From assembly GCA_016213595.1 (NCBI GenBank), contig JACRAA010000065.1, forward strand, positions 1 through 15,189: a stretch of 15,189 bases of DNA. Reading direction: 5' to 3'. This document shows positions 1 to 6,376 of this stretch, in pieces. Source of the DNA: Actinomycetota bacterium (lineage in GTDB: Bacteria; Actinomycetota; Actinomycetes; Propionibacteriales; Propionibacteriaceae). The number at the start of each line of letters is the position of its first letter. The stretch's first letter is position 1. Below the pieces are notes generated by a model that was given only the letters and a program-made list of their open reading frames with translations, was not told the origin of the DNA and did no database searches. A program made the translations under genes and the position numbers.

Positions 1-447
1 CACCGGCCCGGCGTCGACCAGCCTCTCGACGGCCGGCCACTCGGGGTCGCGGAGCAGGGGCACGGCGTGCGCGCCGTGGAACCTCTCCGCCAGCCAGGGG
101 CCTTCGAGGTGGATGCCGGCGAGCTCGCCCGACTCCACGTACGGCGTGAGCATCCGCACCTGGGCCTCGAGGTCCTCGTACGTCTCCGTGACCAGGCTCG
201 CCACCTGCGTGGTCGTGCCCGTCCGGCGGTGCGCGAGGATCGCCGTCTCCGGGTCGATGGAGAACGACGCGCCGCCGCCGCCGTGGGAGTGCACGTCGAC
301 AAGGCCGGGCGCCAGGGTGGCGACCTCGGCGTCCGGCGTGCCGGAGGTCCACGTGCCCACCTCGACGACCCGGTCGCCGTCGGTACGGAGCAGGCCCGGC
401 TCGTACACGTCGTCGGCCGTCACCAGTCGTTCGGCGCGGATCAGCAT
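1..447 (-). CDS. nagA: N-acetylglucosamine-6-phosphate deacetylase, N-terminal part (runs off the left edge)
   Basis: The enzyme removes the acetyl group from N-acetylglucosamine-6-phosphate to give glucosamine-6-phosphate in cytoplasmic amino-sugar and cell-wall recycling. The visible 149 residues contain the amidohydrolase metal site: APGLVDVHSHGGGG, where the HxH pair is about H53 and H55, and GIHLEGPWL, where E115 is the expected metal ligand, followed by the FHGAH segment typical of NagA. The C-terminal half, with the remaining histidines and the catalytic aspartate, lies outside the window. Two adjacent ATGs exist (450 and 447). AAGGAG at 453-458 lies 2 bases from the first and 5 from the second, so 447 is chosen; the alternative adds one Met. 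The start overlaps the stop of the upstream membrane-protein gene (TGATG), so translation is probably coupled. Family assignment is confident; the truncation is only the window edge. Confidence 0.93.
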   Translation of the reverse strand, partial: MLIRAERLVTADDVYEPGLLRTDGDRVVEVGTWTSGTPDAEVATLAPGLVDVHSHGGGGASFSIDPETAILAHRRTGTTTQVASLVTETYEDLEAQVRMLTPYVESGELAGIHLEGPWLAERFHGAHAVPLLRDPEWPAVERLVDAGPV

Positions 448-1823
448 CATTGCTCCTTGTCAGGTTGCGCCGGCGGTGCCGGCGGAAGGTTGCGGAGGGC
501 GGCTTCGGACGGCCGCACGCGCCGGCCCAGGGGGCGTTCGATGTGGCGCGCCCAGATGGCGATGGTCGCCACGAAGAGCGCGGGGACGGACTGGTCGAGG
601 TAGGTGGGGCCGAGCATCGTCAGCCAGGGCCACATGAGCGCCACGACGAGGGTCCACATCGCCACGATCCTCGGCGCTCCGCGCAATGGCTGCCGGGCGG
701 TACGGCGCAGGCGGTCGACCGCCCACTTGGCCAGCCCGAAGCCCGCGAGCGTGACAAGGACGAACATGCTGATCCCGTACTGGCTCGCGACCTCCACGAG
801 GGCGCTGTGCGGCGTGATGACGCCGTGGGTGAAGTACGGCGTCGAGCGCGTCGTCATCGCGTGCGGGAAGCCGGCGGGTCCGACGCCGATCCAGGTCGAC
901 CGGACGAGCAGCACGGCCCCGTCGCGGAGCAGGTTGAACGCGTCGCCGGCGGTGAAGGCCGCATCGGTGGGCTCGCCGAACAGGGAGCCGACCTGCTGGG
1001 CGACCGAGACGAACAGCGCGCGCCCCTGGGGCAGCGCGAGGACGACGACCGCGAGGACGGCGATGCCGACGCGGCGGCCCCAGCGGTACACGGCCAGCCA
1101 GCACACCGTGACGACGAGGAACAGGAGCAGGCCGAGGGTCGACCCGGTGCGCCACAGCAGGTACGGCATGGGCACGCAGACGGCGAGGTATGCCCACCGC
1201 AGCTTCCGGTCGTGCTCGAGCGACCAGCCGACGGCCATGACGACCGCAGCCATGACGAGGACGGCCGCGAGCTGGCTGGGCGCCCCGAACGGGCCCGCGA
1301 TGTCGTTCCAGGCCGGGGTGCCGCTGCGGTCGGCCGTGAGGTGGTAGTTGGGGAGATGTCGTCCGGTGACGACCTCCCAGACGCCGACGACCTCGACGAG
1401 CACCGCCATGTACAGCCAGCCGCGAGCGACGGTGAGCACGGTCTCGGCGGTCCGGTAGAGCTGTACGAGCGCGACGGCGAGGGCGAACATGAGGCCCACG
1501 CTCAGCAGCTCGTGCCAGGCGGCGTCGGCGGGAGGCGTCGAGAAGGCGAAGGCGATCAGGCCGGAGACCTGGAACGCGAGGCCGATCCCGAGCGCCGTGA
1601 AGAACGTGCGGGAGCGGTCCTGGAAGCGCCACCAGTCCCAGGCTGCGGTGAGGAACAGGACGGCGACAGCGGCCCGGAACGTGGTCCAGGGCCCGGCTCC
1701 CCACAGCGGCCCCGCCGCGGCGAGGCTGGGCGTCGCGATGAGGAACCAGCCGACCCACCGGGGGGTGGGCCGCTGGGTGGCTCCCCGTACCGGTTTGGTG
1801 ACGTCATCGATCCGCGCGCTCAT
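447..1823 (-). CDS. O-antigen ligase-like polytopic membrane protein (Wzy_C/WaaL superfamily)
   Basis: This is a 458-residue hydrophobic protein with about 10-12 predicted membrane segments, the first from about residue 24. It carries the large extracytoplasmic loop typical of O-antigen ligases and polymerases: GVGPAGF near 313-319 and PHSALVEVASQYGI at 338-351. H339 sits where WaaL proteins have their conserved histidine, and WRTGS (R225) may be the arginine of the other loop. In Gram-positive bacteria such proteins join or polymerise lipid-linked sugars for surface polysaccharide; the substrate here is unknown. The tail (about 428-458) is charged and proline-rich, so probably cytoplasmic. 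The ATG at 1823 has only a weak GGAG about 12 bases upstream, so the start is moderately sure. The gene overlaps nagA at its 3' end, which suggests co-transcription. No glycosyltransferase cluster is visible nearby. Confidence 0.8.
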   Translation of the reverse strand: MSARIDDVTKPVRGATQRPTPRWVGWFLIATPSLAAAGPLWGAGPWTTFRAAVAVLFLTAAWDWWRFQDRSRTFFTALGIGLAFQVSGLIAFAFSTPPADAAWHELLSVGLMFALAVALVQLYRTAETVLTVARGWLYMAVLVEVVGVWEVVTGRHLPNYHLTADRSGTPAWNDIAGPFGAPSQLAAVLVMAAVVMAVGWSLEHDRKLRWAYLAVCVPMPYLLWRTGSTLGLLLFLVVTVCWLAVYRWGRRVGIAVLAVVVLALPQGRALFVSVAQQVGSLFGEPTDAAFTAGDAFNLLRDGAVLLVRSTWIGVGPAGFPHAMTTRSTPYFTHGVITPHSALVEVASQYGISMFVLVTLAGFGLAKWAVDRLRRTARQPLRGAPRIVAMWTLVVALMWPWLTMLGPTYLDQSVPALFVATIAIWARHIERPLGRRVRPSEAALRNLPPAPPAQPDKEQ

Positions 1824-1858
1824 CGGGGCCCAGTCTCCACCCCGCCGCGACGATGCGC

Positions 1859-1880
1859 CACGCGGCCCGTCCGCCGCGTG
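1859..1880 (-). terminator. Hairpin between the FMN reductase gene and the O-antigen ligase-like gene
   Basis: CACGCGGC and GCCGCGTG form a perfect 8-bp G+C-rich stem with a 6-base loop. It lies about 30 bases past the stop of the flavin reductase gene and 36 bases before the next start. There is no T-tract, as is common for hairpins in high-GC actinobacteria. It may end or attenuate transcription of the monooxygenase/reductase pair. The stem is seen in the sequence; the role is inferred. Confidence 0.4.
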
Positions 1881-1910
1881 TCCCGGGCGAGTCAGCCGCG
1901 TGCCGCCGCG

Positions 1911-2516
1911 TCAGCCCTTGAGCAGCTGGTCGAACGGGGTGACGTTGTCGAACGGGTCCTGCGGCACGACGCGGGGCGCGCCCAGGACGAGGGCGGCGAG
2001 CTCCCTGCCCGCGGTGGCGATGCGCGCCGCGAAGTCGCCCGACCCCGCACGGCCGAAGTCCTCGGTGGCGGCGAAGACGGCCGTCGGGACCGTGACAGCG
2101 CCCAGGTAGGAGAACAGCGGACGCATCGCGTGCTCGAGCACGAGGGAGTGCCGGGCCGTACCGGCGGTGGCCCCCAGCAGAACGGGCTTGCCCCGGAGCA
2201 GGTCCTTGTCGAGGACCTCGAAGAACATCTTGAACAGGCCGGAGTACGACGCGGCGAACACCGGCGTGACGACGACCAGGCCGTCCGCCTTGCGCACCAT
2301 CTCGATGGCCTGCGCCAGCTCACCCGTCGGGAAGCCGGTGAGGAGGTGGTCCGCCAGCGGGTGGGCGAGCTCGCGGAGCTCGATGACGTGGACGTCGGCC
2401 GCCTCGCCGTGGCTGCGGAGCGCGACGTCCGTCGCCGTGGCGAGCTGGTCGGCGAGCAGCCGTGTCGAGGACGGGTTCGCCAGGCCGGCGCTGATGACGA
2501 CGATGGAGCGGCTCAT
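1911..2516 (-). CDS. NAD(P)H-dependent FMN reductase, partner of luciferase-like monooxygenase (CE1759-like)
   Basis: This 201-residue flavodoxin-fold reductase would use NAD(P)H to reduce FMN and pass it to the monooxygenase encoded just upstream. The N-terminal strand-loop VVISAGLANPSSTR (6-19) is the flavin phosphate-binding loop of the NADPH-dependent FMN reductase family. TPVFAASYSGLFKMFFE (84-100) matches the conserved second flavin-contact region, where many relatives have TPEYNGSYSG, and LLGATAG (113-119) is the third. Length is normal for the family. The start ATG lies inside the 4-base ATGA overlap with the stop of the monooxygenase gene, so the two are translationally coupled. The pairing matches the subfamily known as LLM-partnered FMN reductase, CE1759 type; that fine assignment comes from memory of the family, not a search. 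A hairpin follows the gene. Confidence 0.9.
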   Translation of the reverse strand: MSRSIVVISAGLANPSSTRLLADQLATATDVALRSHGEAADVHVIELRELAHPLADHLLTGFPTGELAQAIEMVRKADGLVVVTPVFAASYSGLFKMFFEVLDKDLLRGKPVLLGATAGTARHSLVLEHAMRPLFSYLGAVTVPTAVFAATEDFGRAGSGDFAARIATAGRELAALVLGAPRVVPQDPFDNVTPFDQLLKG

Positions 2517-3604
2517 ACGGCCACCGCCTCGGACTGACGGGCCGCCAGCAGCGACTCGTGCGTCGGGGCATCGGGCACATCGGGCCCCGCCAGCGCGGCG
2601 AACTCCTTGCGGAGCACCGGTACGACCTCGCTCCCGAGCAGGTCGAGCTGCTTGAGCACGGTGCTCAAGGGCAGGCCGGCGTGGTCCATGAGGAACAGCT
2701 GGCGCTGGTAGTCGCCGACGTAGTCACGGAAGCCGAGGGTCCGCTCGATGACCTGCTGCGGCGACCCGACCGTCAGGGGCGTGGCCTCCATGAAGTCCTC
2801 GAGGGACGGGCCGTGCCCGTACACGGGTGCGACGTCGAAGTACGGCCGGAACTCCCGTACGGCGTCCTGGCTGCTCTTGGCCATGTACACCTGGCCGCCG
2901 AGCCCTACGATCGCCTGGTCGGCGGTGCCGTGGCCGTAGTGCTCGAAGCGCCGCCGGTACAGCGCCACCATCTGCTTGGTGTGTGAGGCGGGCCAGAAGA
3001 TGTGGTTCGAGAAGAAGCCGTCGCCGTAGTAGGCGGCCTGCTCCGCGATCTCGGGGCTGCGGATGGACCCGTGCCAGACGAACGGAGGCACGCCGTCGAG
3101 GGGTCGGGGCGTCGACGTGAAGCCCTGGAGGGGGGTACGGAACTTGCCCTCCCACGTCACGACGTCCTCGTCCCAGAGGCGCCGCAGCAGTGCGTAGTTC
3201 TCGACGGCCAGCGCGATCCCGTCACGGATGTCCTTGCCGAACCAGGGGTAGACGGGGCCGGTGTTGCCGCGGCCGAGCATGAGGTCGATGCGGCCGTCCG
3301 CGAGGTGCTGGAGCTGCGCGTAGTCCTCGGCGATCCGTACGGGGTCGGTCGTCGTGATGAGCGTGGTCGACGTGGAGAGCAGGATCTTCGAGGTCTGGGC
3401 TGCGACGTACGCCATGGTGGTCGTCGGCGAGCTGGCGGCGAACGGAGGGTTGTGGTGCTGGCCGAAGGCGACGACGTCCAGGCCGACCTCCTCGGCCTTC
3501 TTGGCGATGGCCACCGTGTTCTTGATCCGCTCGTGCTCGCTGGGGGTGTGCCCTGTGGTCGGGTCGGTGGTGACGTCACCCACAGTGAAGATTCCGAACT
3601 GCAT
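2513..3604 (-). CDS. FMN-dependent luciferase-like monooxygenase (CE1758-like)
   Basis: This 363-residue bacterial-luciferase-fold (TIM barrel) flavin monooxygenase would oxidise an unknown organic substrate using reduced FMN and oxygen. It begins MQFGIFTVGDV and contains VVAFGQHH (44-51), RIDLMLGRGNTG (105-116), PFVWHGSIRSPE (174-185) and GSPQQVIE (280-287), all landmarks of the LLM family. An upstream reading-frame extension to 3847 is arginine-rich and crosses the divergent intergenic region, so it is rejected; ATG at 3604 has AGGAG at 3612-3616 with a 7-base spacer. Its stop overlaps the start of the FMN reductase gene by 4 bases, the organisation expected of a two-component oxygenase. 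The presence of a dedicated reductase supports a monooxygenase rather than an F420-dependent oxidoreductase. Substrate cannot be read from the sequence. Confidence 0.92.
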   Translation of the reverse strand: MQFGIFTVGDVTTDPTTGHTPSEHERIKNTVAIAKKAEEVGLDVVAFGQHHNPPFAASSPTTTMAYVAAQTSKILLSTSTTLITTTDPVRIAEDYAQLQHLADGRIDLMLGRGNTGPVYPWFGKDIRDGIALAVENYALLRRLWDEDVVTWEGKFRTPLQGFTSTPRPLDGVPPFVWHGSIRSPEIAEQAAYYGDGFFSNHIFWPASHTKQMVALYRRRFEHYGHGTADQAIVGLGGQVYMAKSSQDAVREFRPYFDVAPVYGHGPSLEDFMEATPLTVGSPQQVIERTLGFRDYVGDYQRQLFLMDHAGLPLSTVLKQLDLLGSEVVPVLRKEFAALAGPDVPDAPTHESLLAARQSEAVAV

Positions 3605-3611
3605 CTCAACG

Positions 3612-3635
3612 CTCCTACGAAGTAGTTGAAACCTA
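3612..3635 (-). promoter_or_regulatory. Promoter, operator-like inverted repeats and RBS of the monooxygenase/reductase operon
   Basis: Reading on the minus strand, TAGGTT (3635-3630) resembles a -10 hexamer. It lies within a pseudo-palindrome TAGGTTTCAACTA (3635-3623), which overlaps CTACTTCGTAG (3625-3615), a 4-bp inverted repeat with a 3-base centre. AGGAG (3616-3612) is the ribosome binding site 7 bases before the ATG. This is the most A+T-rich patch in the neighbourhood. The arrangement would suit a small dimeric repressor such as a MarR- or TetR-type protein, but no regulator gene is in the window and no convincing -35 box was found. Confidence 0.4.
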
Positions 3636-3714
3636 AACGACCTGCACCCGTGCGGTATTCCCCTACAACACCCGGACAGCCCGGGGGCATGTCGCCGACC
3701 GCACCCTCCATCCC

Positions 3715-3720
3715 TAGTGT
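3715..3720 (+). promoter_or_regulatory. -10 element of a leaderless promoter for the DUF1028 gene
   Basis: TAGTGT fits the actinobacterial TANNNT -10 pattern and is followed by exactly six bases (GCTCAC) before the ATG at 3727. No Shine-Dalgarno sequence is visible. The spacing places the transcription start on the A of the start codon, as in leaderless mRNAs of actinobacteria. No clear -35 box is seen. Confidence 0.55.
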
Positions 3721-3726
3721 GCTCAC

Positions 3727-4545
3727 ATGACCTTCTCGATCGCGGCCCGGTCGGGCGACGCCTGGGGCGTCGCCGTGGCCAGCAAGTTCGTCTGTGTCGG
3801 CTCGGTCGTCCCGGAGGTACGGCTCGGCTACGGCGCCGTCGCGACACAGTCGTTCGTGCGGTTCCCCTACCGGAGCGAGATCCTCGACGCTCTGGCAGAG
3901 GGTACGAGCGCGCAAGCGGCGCTCGACGCCACCGTGGCTGCGGACGACGGCCGGGAGAGCCGCCAGCTGGGCGTGGTGGGCGCGGACGGCGCCGCGACGT
4001 ACACGGGCGGCGACTGCATGGACTGGGCGGGCGGCGTCGCGAGGGGCGACGGCGACGAGGCGTACGCCATCCAGGGCAACATCCTGGTCGGGCAGCAGGT
4101 GGGCGAGGAGATGGAGCGCGCCTTCCTGGCCACCGCGGGCCAGTCGCTCGACCGGCGGCTGCTCGCGGCCCTCGTGGCCGGGGATGCCGCGGGCGGGGAC
4201 GCGCGGGGCCGGCAGAGCGCTGCCCTGCTCGTCCGGTCTCCCGGCGCCGGCTACGAGGCCTGCGGCATCCTCGCAGACGTCAGCGTCGACGACCATCCGG
4301 ACGCCGTCACCGAGCTCACCCGGGTCCACGAGATCGCGACACTCGTCCTCGGCCGCCCCGAGGACGTCCGCCCCTTGGAGGGCGGCCTGTACGAGGAGGT
4401 CTCGGGGCACCTTCGCCGGCTCGGCTACGAGGGGTCGGACGTCGAGGCGTCGCTGGCGGAGTGGGCCGGGGTCGTGAACCTCGAGAACCGCCTGGTCCCG
4501 GGCAGCATCGACAGCCGCGTCCTGGACGAGCTGCGCCGCCCCTAG
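3727..4545 (+). CDS. DUF1028 domain protein, predicted Ntn-hydrolase fold, with C-terminal putative peptidoglycan-binding segment
   Basis: The 272-residue protein matches the DUF1028 family along residues 1-205: MTFSIAAR at the start, GVAVASKFVCVGSVVP (14-29), GYGAVATQSF (34-43), RQLGVVGADG (79-88), QGNILVG (116-122) and GGDARGRQSAALLV (156-169). DUF1028 is grouped with N-terminal-nucleophile hydrolases; the reaction is not established. Residues about 225-272, with LRRLGYEG and WAGVVNLENRLVPG, resemble the small putative peptidoglycan-binding extension often attached to this family. There is no signal peptide, so it is probably cytoplasmic. The start is fixed by the leaderless promoter and leaves Thr2 exposed after Met removal. 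The gene is divergent from the monooxygenase operon and converges on the DUF2142 gene, sharing the CTAG at 4542-4545 for both stop codons. Confidence 0.88.
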   Translation: MTFSIAARSGDAWGVAVASKFVCVGSVVPEVRLGYGAVATQSFVRFPYRSEILDALAEGTSAQAALDATVAADDGRESRQLGVVGADGAATYTGGDCMDWAGGVARGDGDEAYAIQGNILVGQQVGEEMERAFLATAGQSLDRRLLAALVAGDAAGGDARGRQSAALLVRSPGAGYEACGILADVSVDDHPDAVTELTRVHEIATLVLGRPEDVRPLEGGLYEEVSGHLRRLGYEGSDVEASLAEWAGVVNLENRLVPGSIDSRVLDELRRP

Positions 4546-6233
4546 GTGAGGGTGCGGCCGGAGGTGTCGTCCGGGGTCTCTGCTCGCCCGCCGCTCCGCC
4601 ACCTGCTCGACGGTTCGGCGGTCACCGGCTCGGCGGCGAGAGGGTTGGCAGCCACAGGGTCGGCCGTCAGAGGCTCGGGCGTGGCCCCGGCGTTCGGCGT
4701 CGGCTCGACGGCACGCGCAGAGCGCTCATCGGCGGCAACCGCGACCAGGGTGGGCAGGTCAGAGCCGGACGACAGCCGCACGACCATCCACGCAGCGACC
4801 GCGAACGCGAGGCTGCCGATGACCCAGGTCTTGGGCGGGCCGGACAACGAGGTGCTCCACCACTCCGGAGTCCCGCTCGGCAGGATGGAGCCGTCGAGAC
4901 CTGTCGTGTAGCGACGGATGTTGGTCAGCAGTGCGACGCAGTTCGCGAGCGAGACCAGGGCCCAGGTGACCCAGGCGGCCGGGCGCGAGAGGCGGACAGC
5001 CTGGTCGGGCCGGCGCCCCGTGAGCAGCACGAGGGCCACGACCGGCAGCAAGGGCAGCATGTAGCGCGACTGGACACCGGCGCCGACCTTGAGCTGCGAC
5101 GCCTGGAGGACGTACAGGGGGATGGCGACGACGGCGAGCACCCCGCCCACGACGACCAGGATCTTCATCCAGCTCAGCCGGCCGAGCCCGGCCATGATGA
5201 GGAACCCGCAGACCACGATCATGGGGACCCAGACGATCGAGGGCAACGGGGTGTCCAGCCAGCCCAGGTTGTACAGGCCCTGGTTGCCGAACAGCAGCAC
5301 GGGGCTGTTCATGAGGTTGTAGAGCAGCAGGTCCCACCCCTTCAGGGGGTTCGCCGGGCCCAGGCCCGACCCGGCTATGGCCGAGGTGGCCTGCCCCGAC
5401 GAGCGGTACACGAAGAAGCCGGCGAGCATCCCCAGCAGCGGGAGCACCAGCCGGACAGGATGGCGGCGGACGGACCGGAAGTGCAACGCGGTCACGGCGG
5501 CTGCCGTGAGGATCGCGTACAGCGCCGAGTCTCCTCTGGAGCTGACGGCCAGGGCGACGCCGACGGCCGCCAGGACGGCGTTGGAGATCACGCGGCCCCG
5601 GGTCTCGGCGATCCAGTACGAGTGGAGGGCGAACCCGGCGGCCGTGACGCCCACGACCGCCCAGCTGCTCGGGTTGGCCGAGGGCACGAGGAACATGCCC
5701 ATGGGCACGAACGTGCTGACCACGGCGTAGGCGAGGATCCGCCGCGTCGGGCGGGCGGCCGCGAGGACGATCAGGGCTCCGAGCAGGATCGCGATGGCGA
5801 GGTTGAACGCACGGATCCGGTAGATGGTGCTGTACGGGTCGCCTTGGGCGAACAGGTGCATGACGTGGTAGAAGCCGCCGGGGTAGTCCCCACGGTCGAA
5901 CCGGTCGTCCTGTCCGAGCTTGTCGGCGGGAATCTTCCAGATGCACGCGGCCGACTCGTCCGAGTGGAAGGCGAAGCAGGCGGGCGCCGCGATCACCCGG
6001 TAACCGATGGTGATCTCCGTACCGTGCAGCCCGGTGAGCACCTGACAGCCGGACGTCTCCACGGGCGGCGGGCACCAGATGCTGGCGAGGTGGTAGTCCT
6101 CGTCCGGGCTGGACCCGATCGGTGACGAGATGGCCCATGCCATCCCCGCCACGAACGCGGCGACGACCACGACGAGAATTGGGATCCCCCTGAGGAGAGG
6201 GATGCCATGCACGACCGGTCCCGTGCGTCGCAT
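4542..6233 (-). CDS. DUF2142 polytopic membrane protein with pentapeptide-repeat tail
   Basis: This 563-residue protein has a first membrane segment at about 15-35, then an extracytoplasmic region with PDEDYHLA (43-50) and four cysteines (54, 63, 86, 97), followed by about ten further membrane segments to residue 486. PDE-x-x-H after the first segment and GVQSRYMLPLLP (386-397) are hallmarks of DUF2142, a family resembling GT-C glycosyltransferases that act on lipid-linked sugars at the outer membrane face. Donor and acceptor are unknown. The cytoplasmic or exposed tail (about 490-563) is polar and includes four five-residue repeats of the form [EDN]-P-[VL]-[TA]-A. ATG at 6233 is chosen because AGGAAGGGA (6240-6248) precedes it by 6 bases; an upstream extension to 6440 is arginine/glycine-rich and not protein-like. 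Confidence 0.85.
   Translation of the reverse strand: MRRTGPVVHGIPLLRGIPILVVVVAAFVAGMAWAISSPIGSSPDEDYHLASIWCPPPVETSGCQVLTGLHGTEITIGYRVIAAPACFAFHSDESAACIWKIPADKLGQDDRFDRGDYPGGFYHVMHLFAQGDPYSTIYRIRAFNLAIAILLGALIVLAAARPTRRILAYAVVSTFVPMGMFLVPSANPSSWAVVGVTAAGFALHSYWIAETRGRVISNAVLAAVGVALAVSSRGDSALYAILTAAAVTALHFRSVRRHPVRLVLPLLGMLAGFFVYRSSGQATSAIAGSGLGPANPLKGWDLLLYNLMNSPVLLFGNQGLYNLGWLDTPLPSIVWVPMIVVCGFLIMAGLGRLSWMKILVVVGGVLAVVAIPLYVLQASQLKVGAGVQSRYMLPLLPVVALVLLTGRRPDQAVRLSRPAAWVTWALVSLANCVALLTNIRRYTTGLDGSILPSGTPEWWSTSLSGPPKTWVIGSLAFAVAAWMVVRLSSGSDLPTLVAVAADERSARAVEPTPNAGATPEPLTADPVAANPLAAEPVTAEPSSRWRSGGRAETPDDTSGRTLT
4612..4680 (-). repeat. Degenerate 15-bp tandem repeat inside the DUF2142 gene
   Basis: Four head-to-tail 15-base units start at 4612, 4627, 4642 and 4657, each beginning GG-[TCG]-T-[CT]-GGC on the plus strand, with a decayed fifth unit. 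On the coding strand they encode EPLTA, DPVAA, NPLAA and EPVTA in succession. The units have diverged at DNA level while the protein pattern is kept, so this is an old repeat under protein-level constraint. Confidence 0.65.
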
Positions 6234-6239
6234 GGGGCG

Positions 6240-6271
6240 TCCCTTCCTGGCGATGATCGGCGCCGATGCTA
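6240..6271 (-). promoter_or_regulatory. Promoter, 12-bp palindrome and RBS of the DUF2142 gene
   Basis: On the minus strand TAGCAT (6271-6266) fits a TANNNT -10 box. A perfect 12-bp palindrome, ATCGGCGCCGAT (6256-6267), lies immediately downstream across the expected transcription start and could be a repressor site. The ribosome binding site AGGAAGGGA (6248-6240) follows, 6 bases before the ATG. No good -35 match was found at 16-18 bases. Confidence 0.4.
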
Positions 6272-6338
6272 CCAGCGAGCGCGGGGCGGTCGGCCGGGGC
6301 CCGGACGCCACGCGGGACATCGACGCCGGTCCCCGCCA

Positions 6339-6367
6339 CTGACCGCGCCGGCGGCCGCTTGTAGGGT
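6339..6367 (+). promoter_or_regulatory. Promoter of the unrecognised gene at 6377
   Basis: CTGACC (6339-6344) resembles the actinobacterial -35 TTGACC, and TAGGGT (6362-6367) is a TANNNT -10, with a spacer of exactly 17 bases. Nine bases separate the -10 from the ATG at 6377, which predicts a leader of only about 3 bases. This is the best complete sigma-70-type promoter in the window. Confidence 0.6.
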
Positions 6368-6376
6368 GAGCCCACC

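Noticed and set aside
450..2537. 695-residue open frame on the plus strand
   Set aside because: It is antisense to the O-antigen-ligase-like and FMN reductase genes, is dominated by Arg, Asp, Glu and Gly with no domain, and is explained by lack of stops in GC-rich DNA.
3671..3685. CCCGG/CCGGG hairpin between the monooxygenase and DUF1028 genes
   Set aside because: The 5-bp all-GC stem is expected by chance in this DNA and lies between divergent promoters, where a terminator makes little sense.
3605..3847. N-terminal extension of the monooxygenase
   Set aside because: The extension is Arg-rich, crosses the divergent promoter region and the start of the DUF1028 gene, and a good ribosome binding site precedes the internal ATG.
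3717..6125. 802-residue open frame on the plus strand
   Set aside because: It overlaps the DUF1028 gene in another frame and runs antisense to the DUF2142 gene; composition is low-complexity Arg/Gly/Asp, typical of shadow frames.
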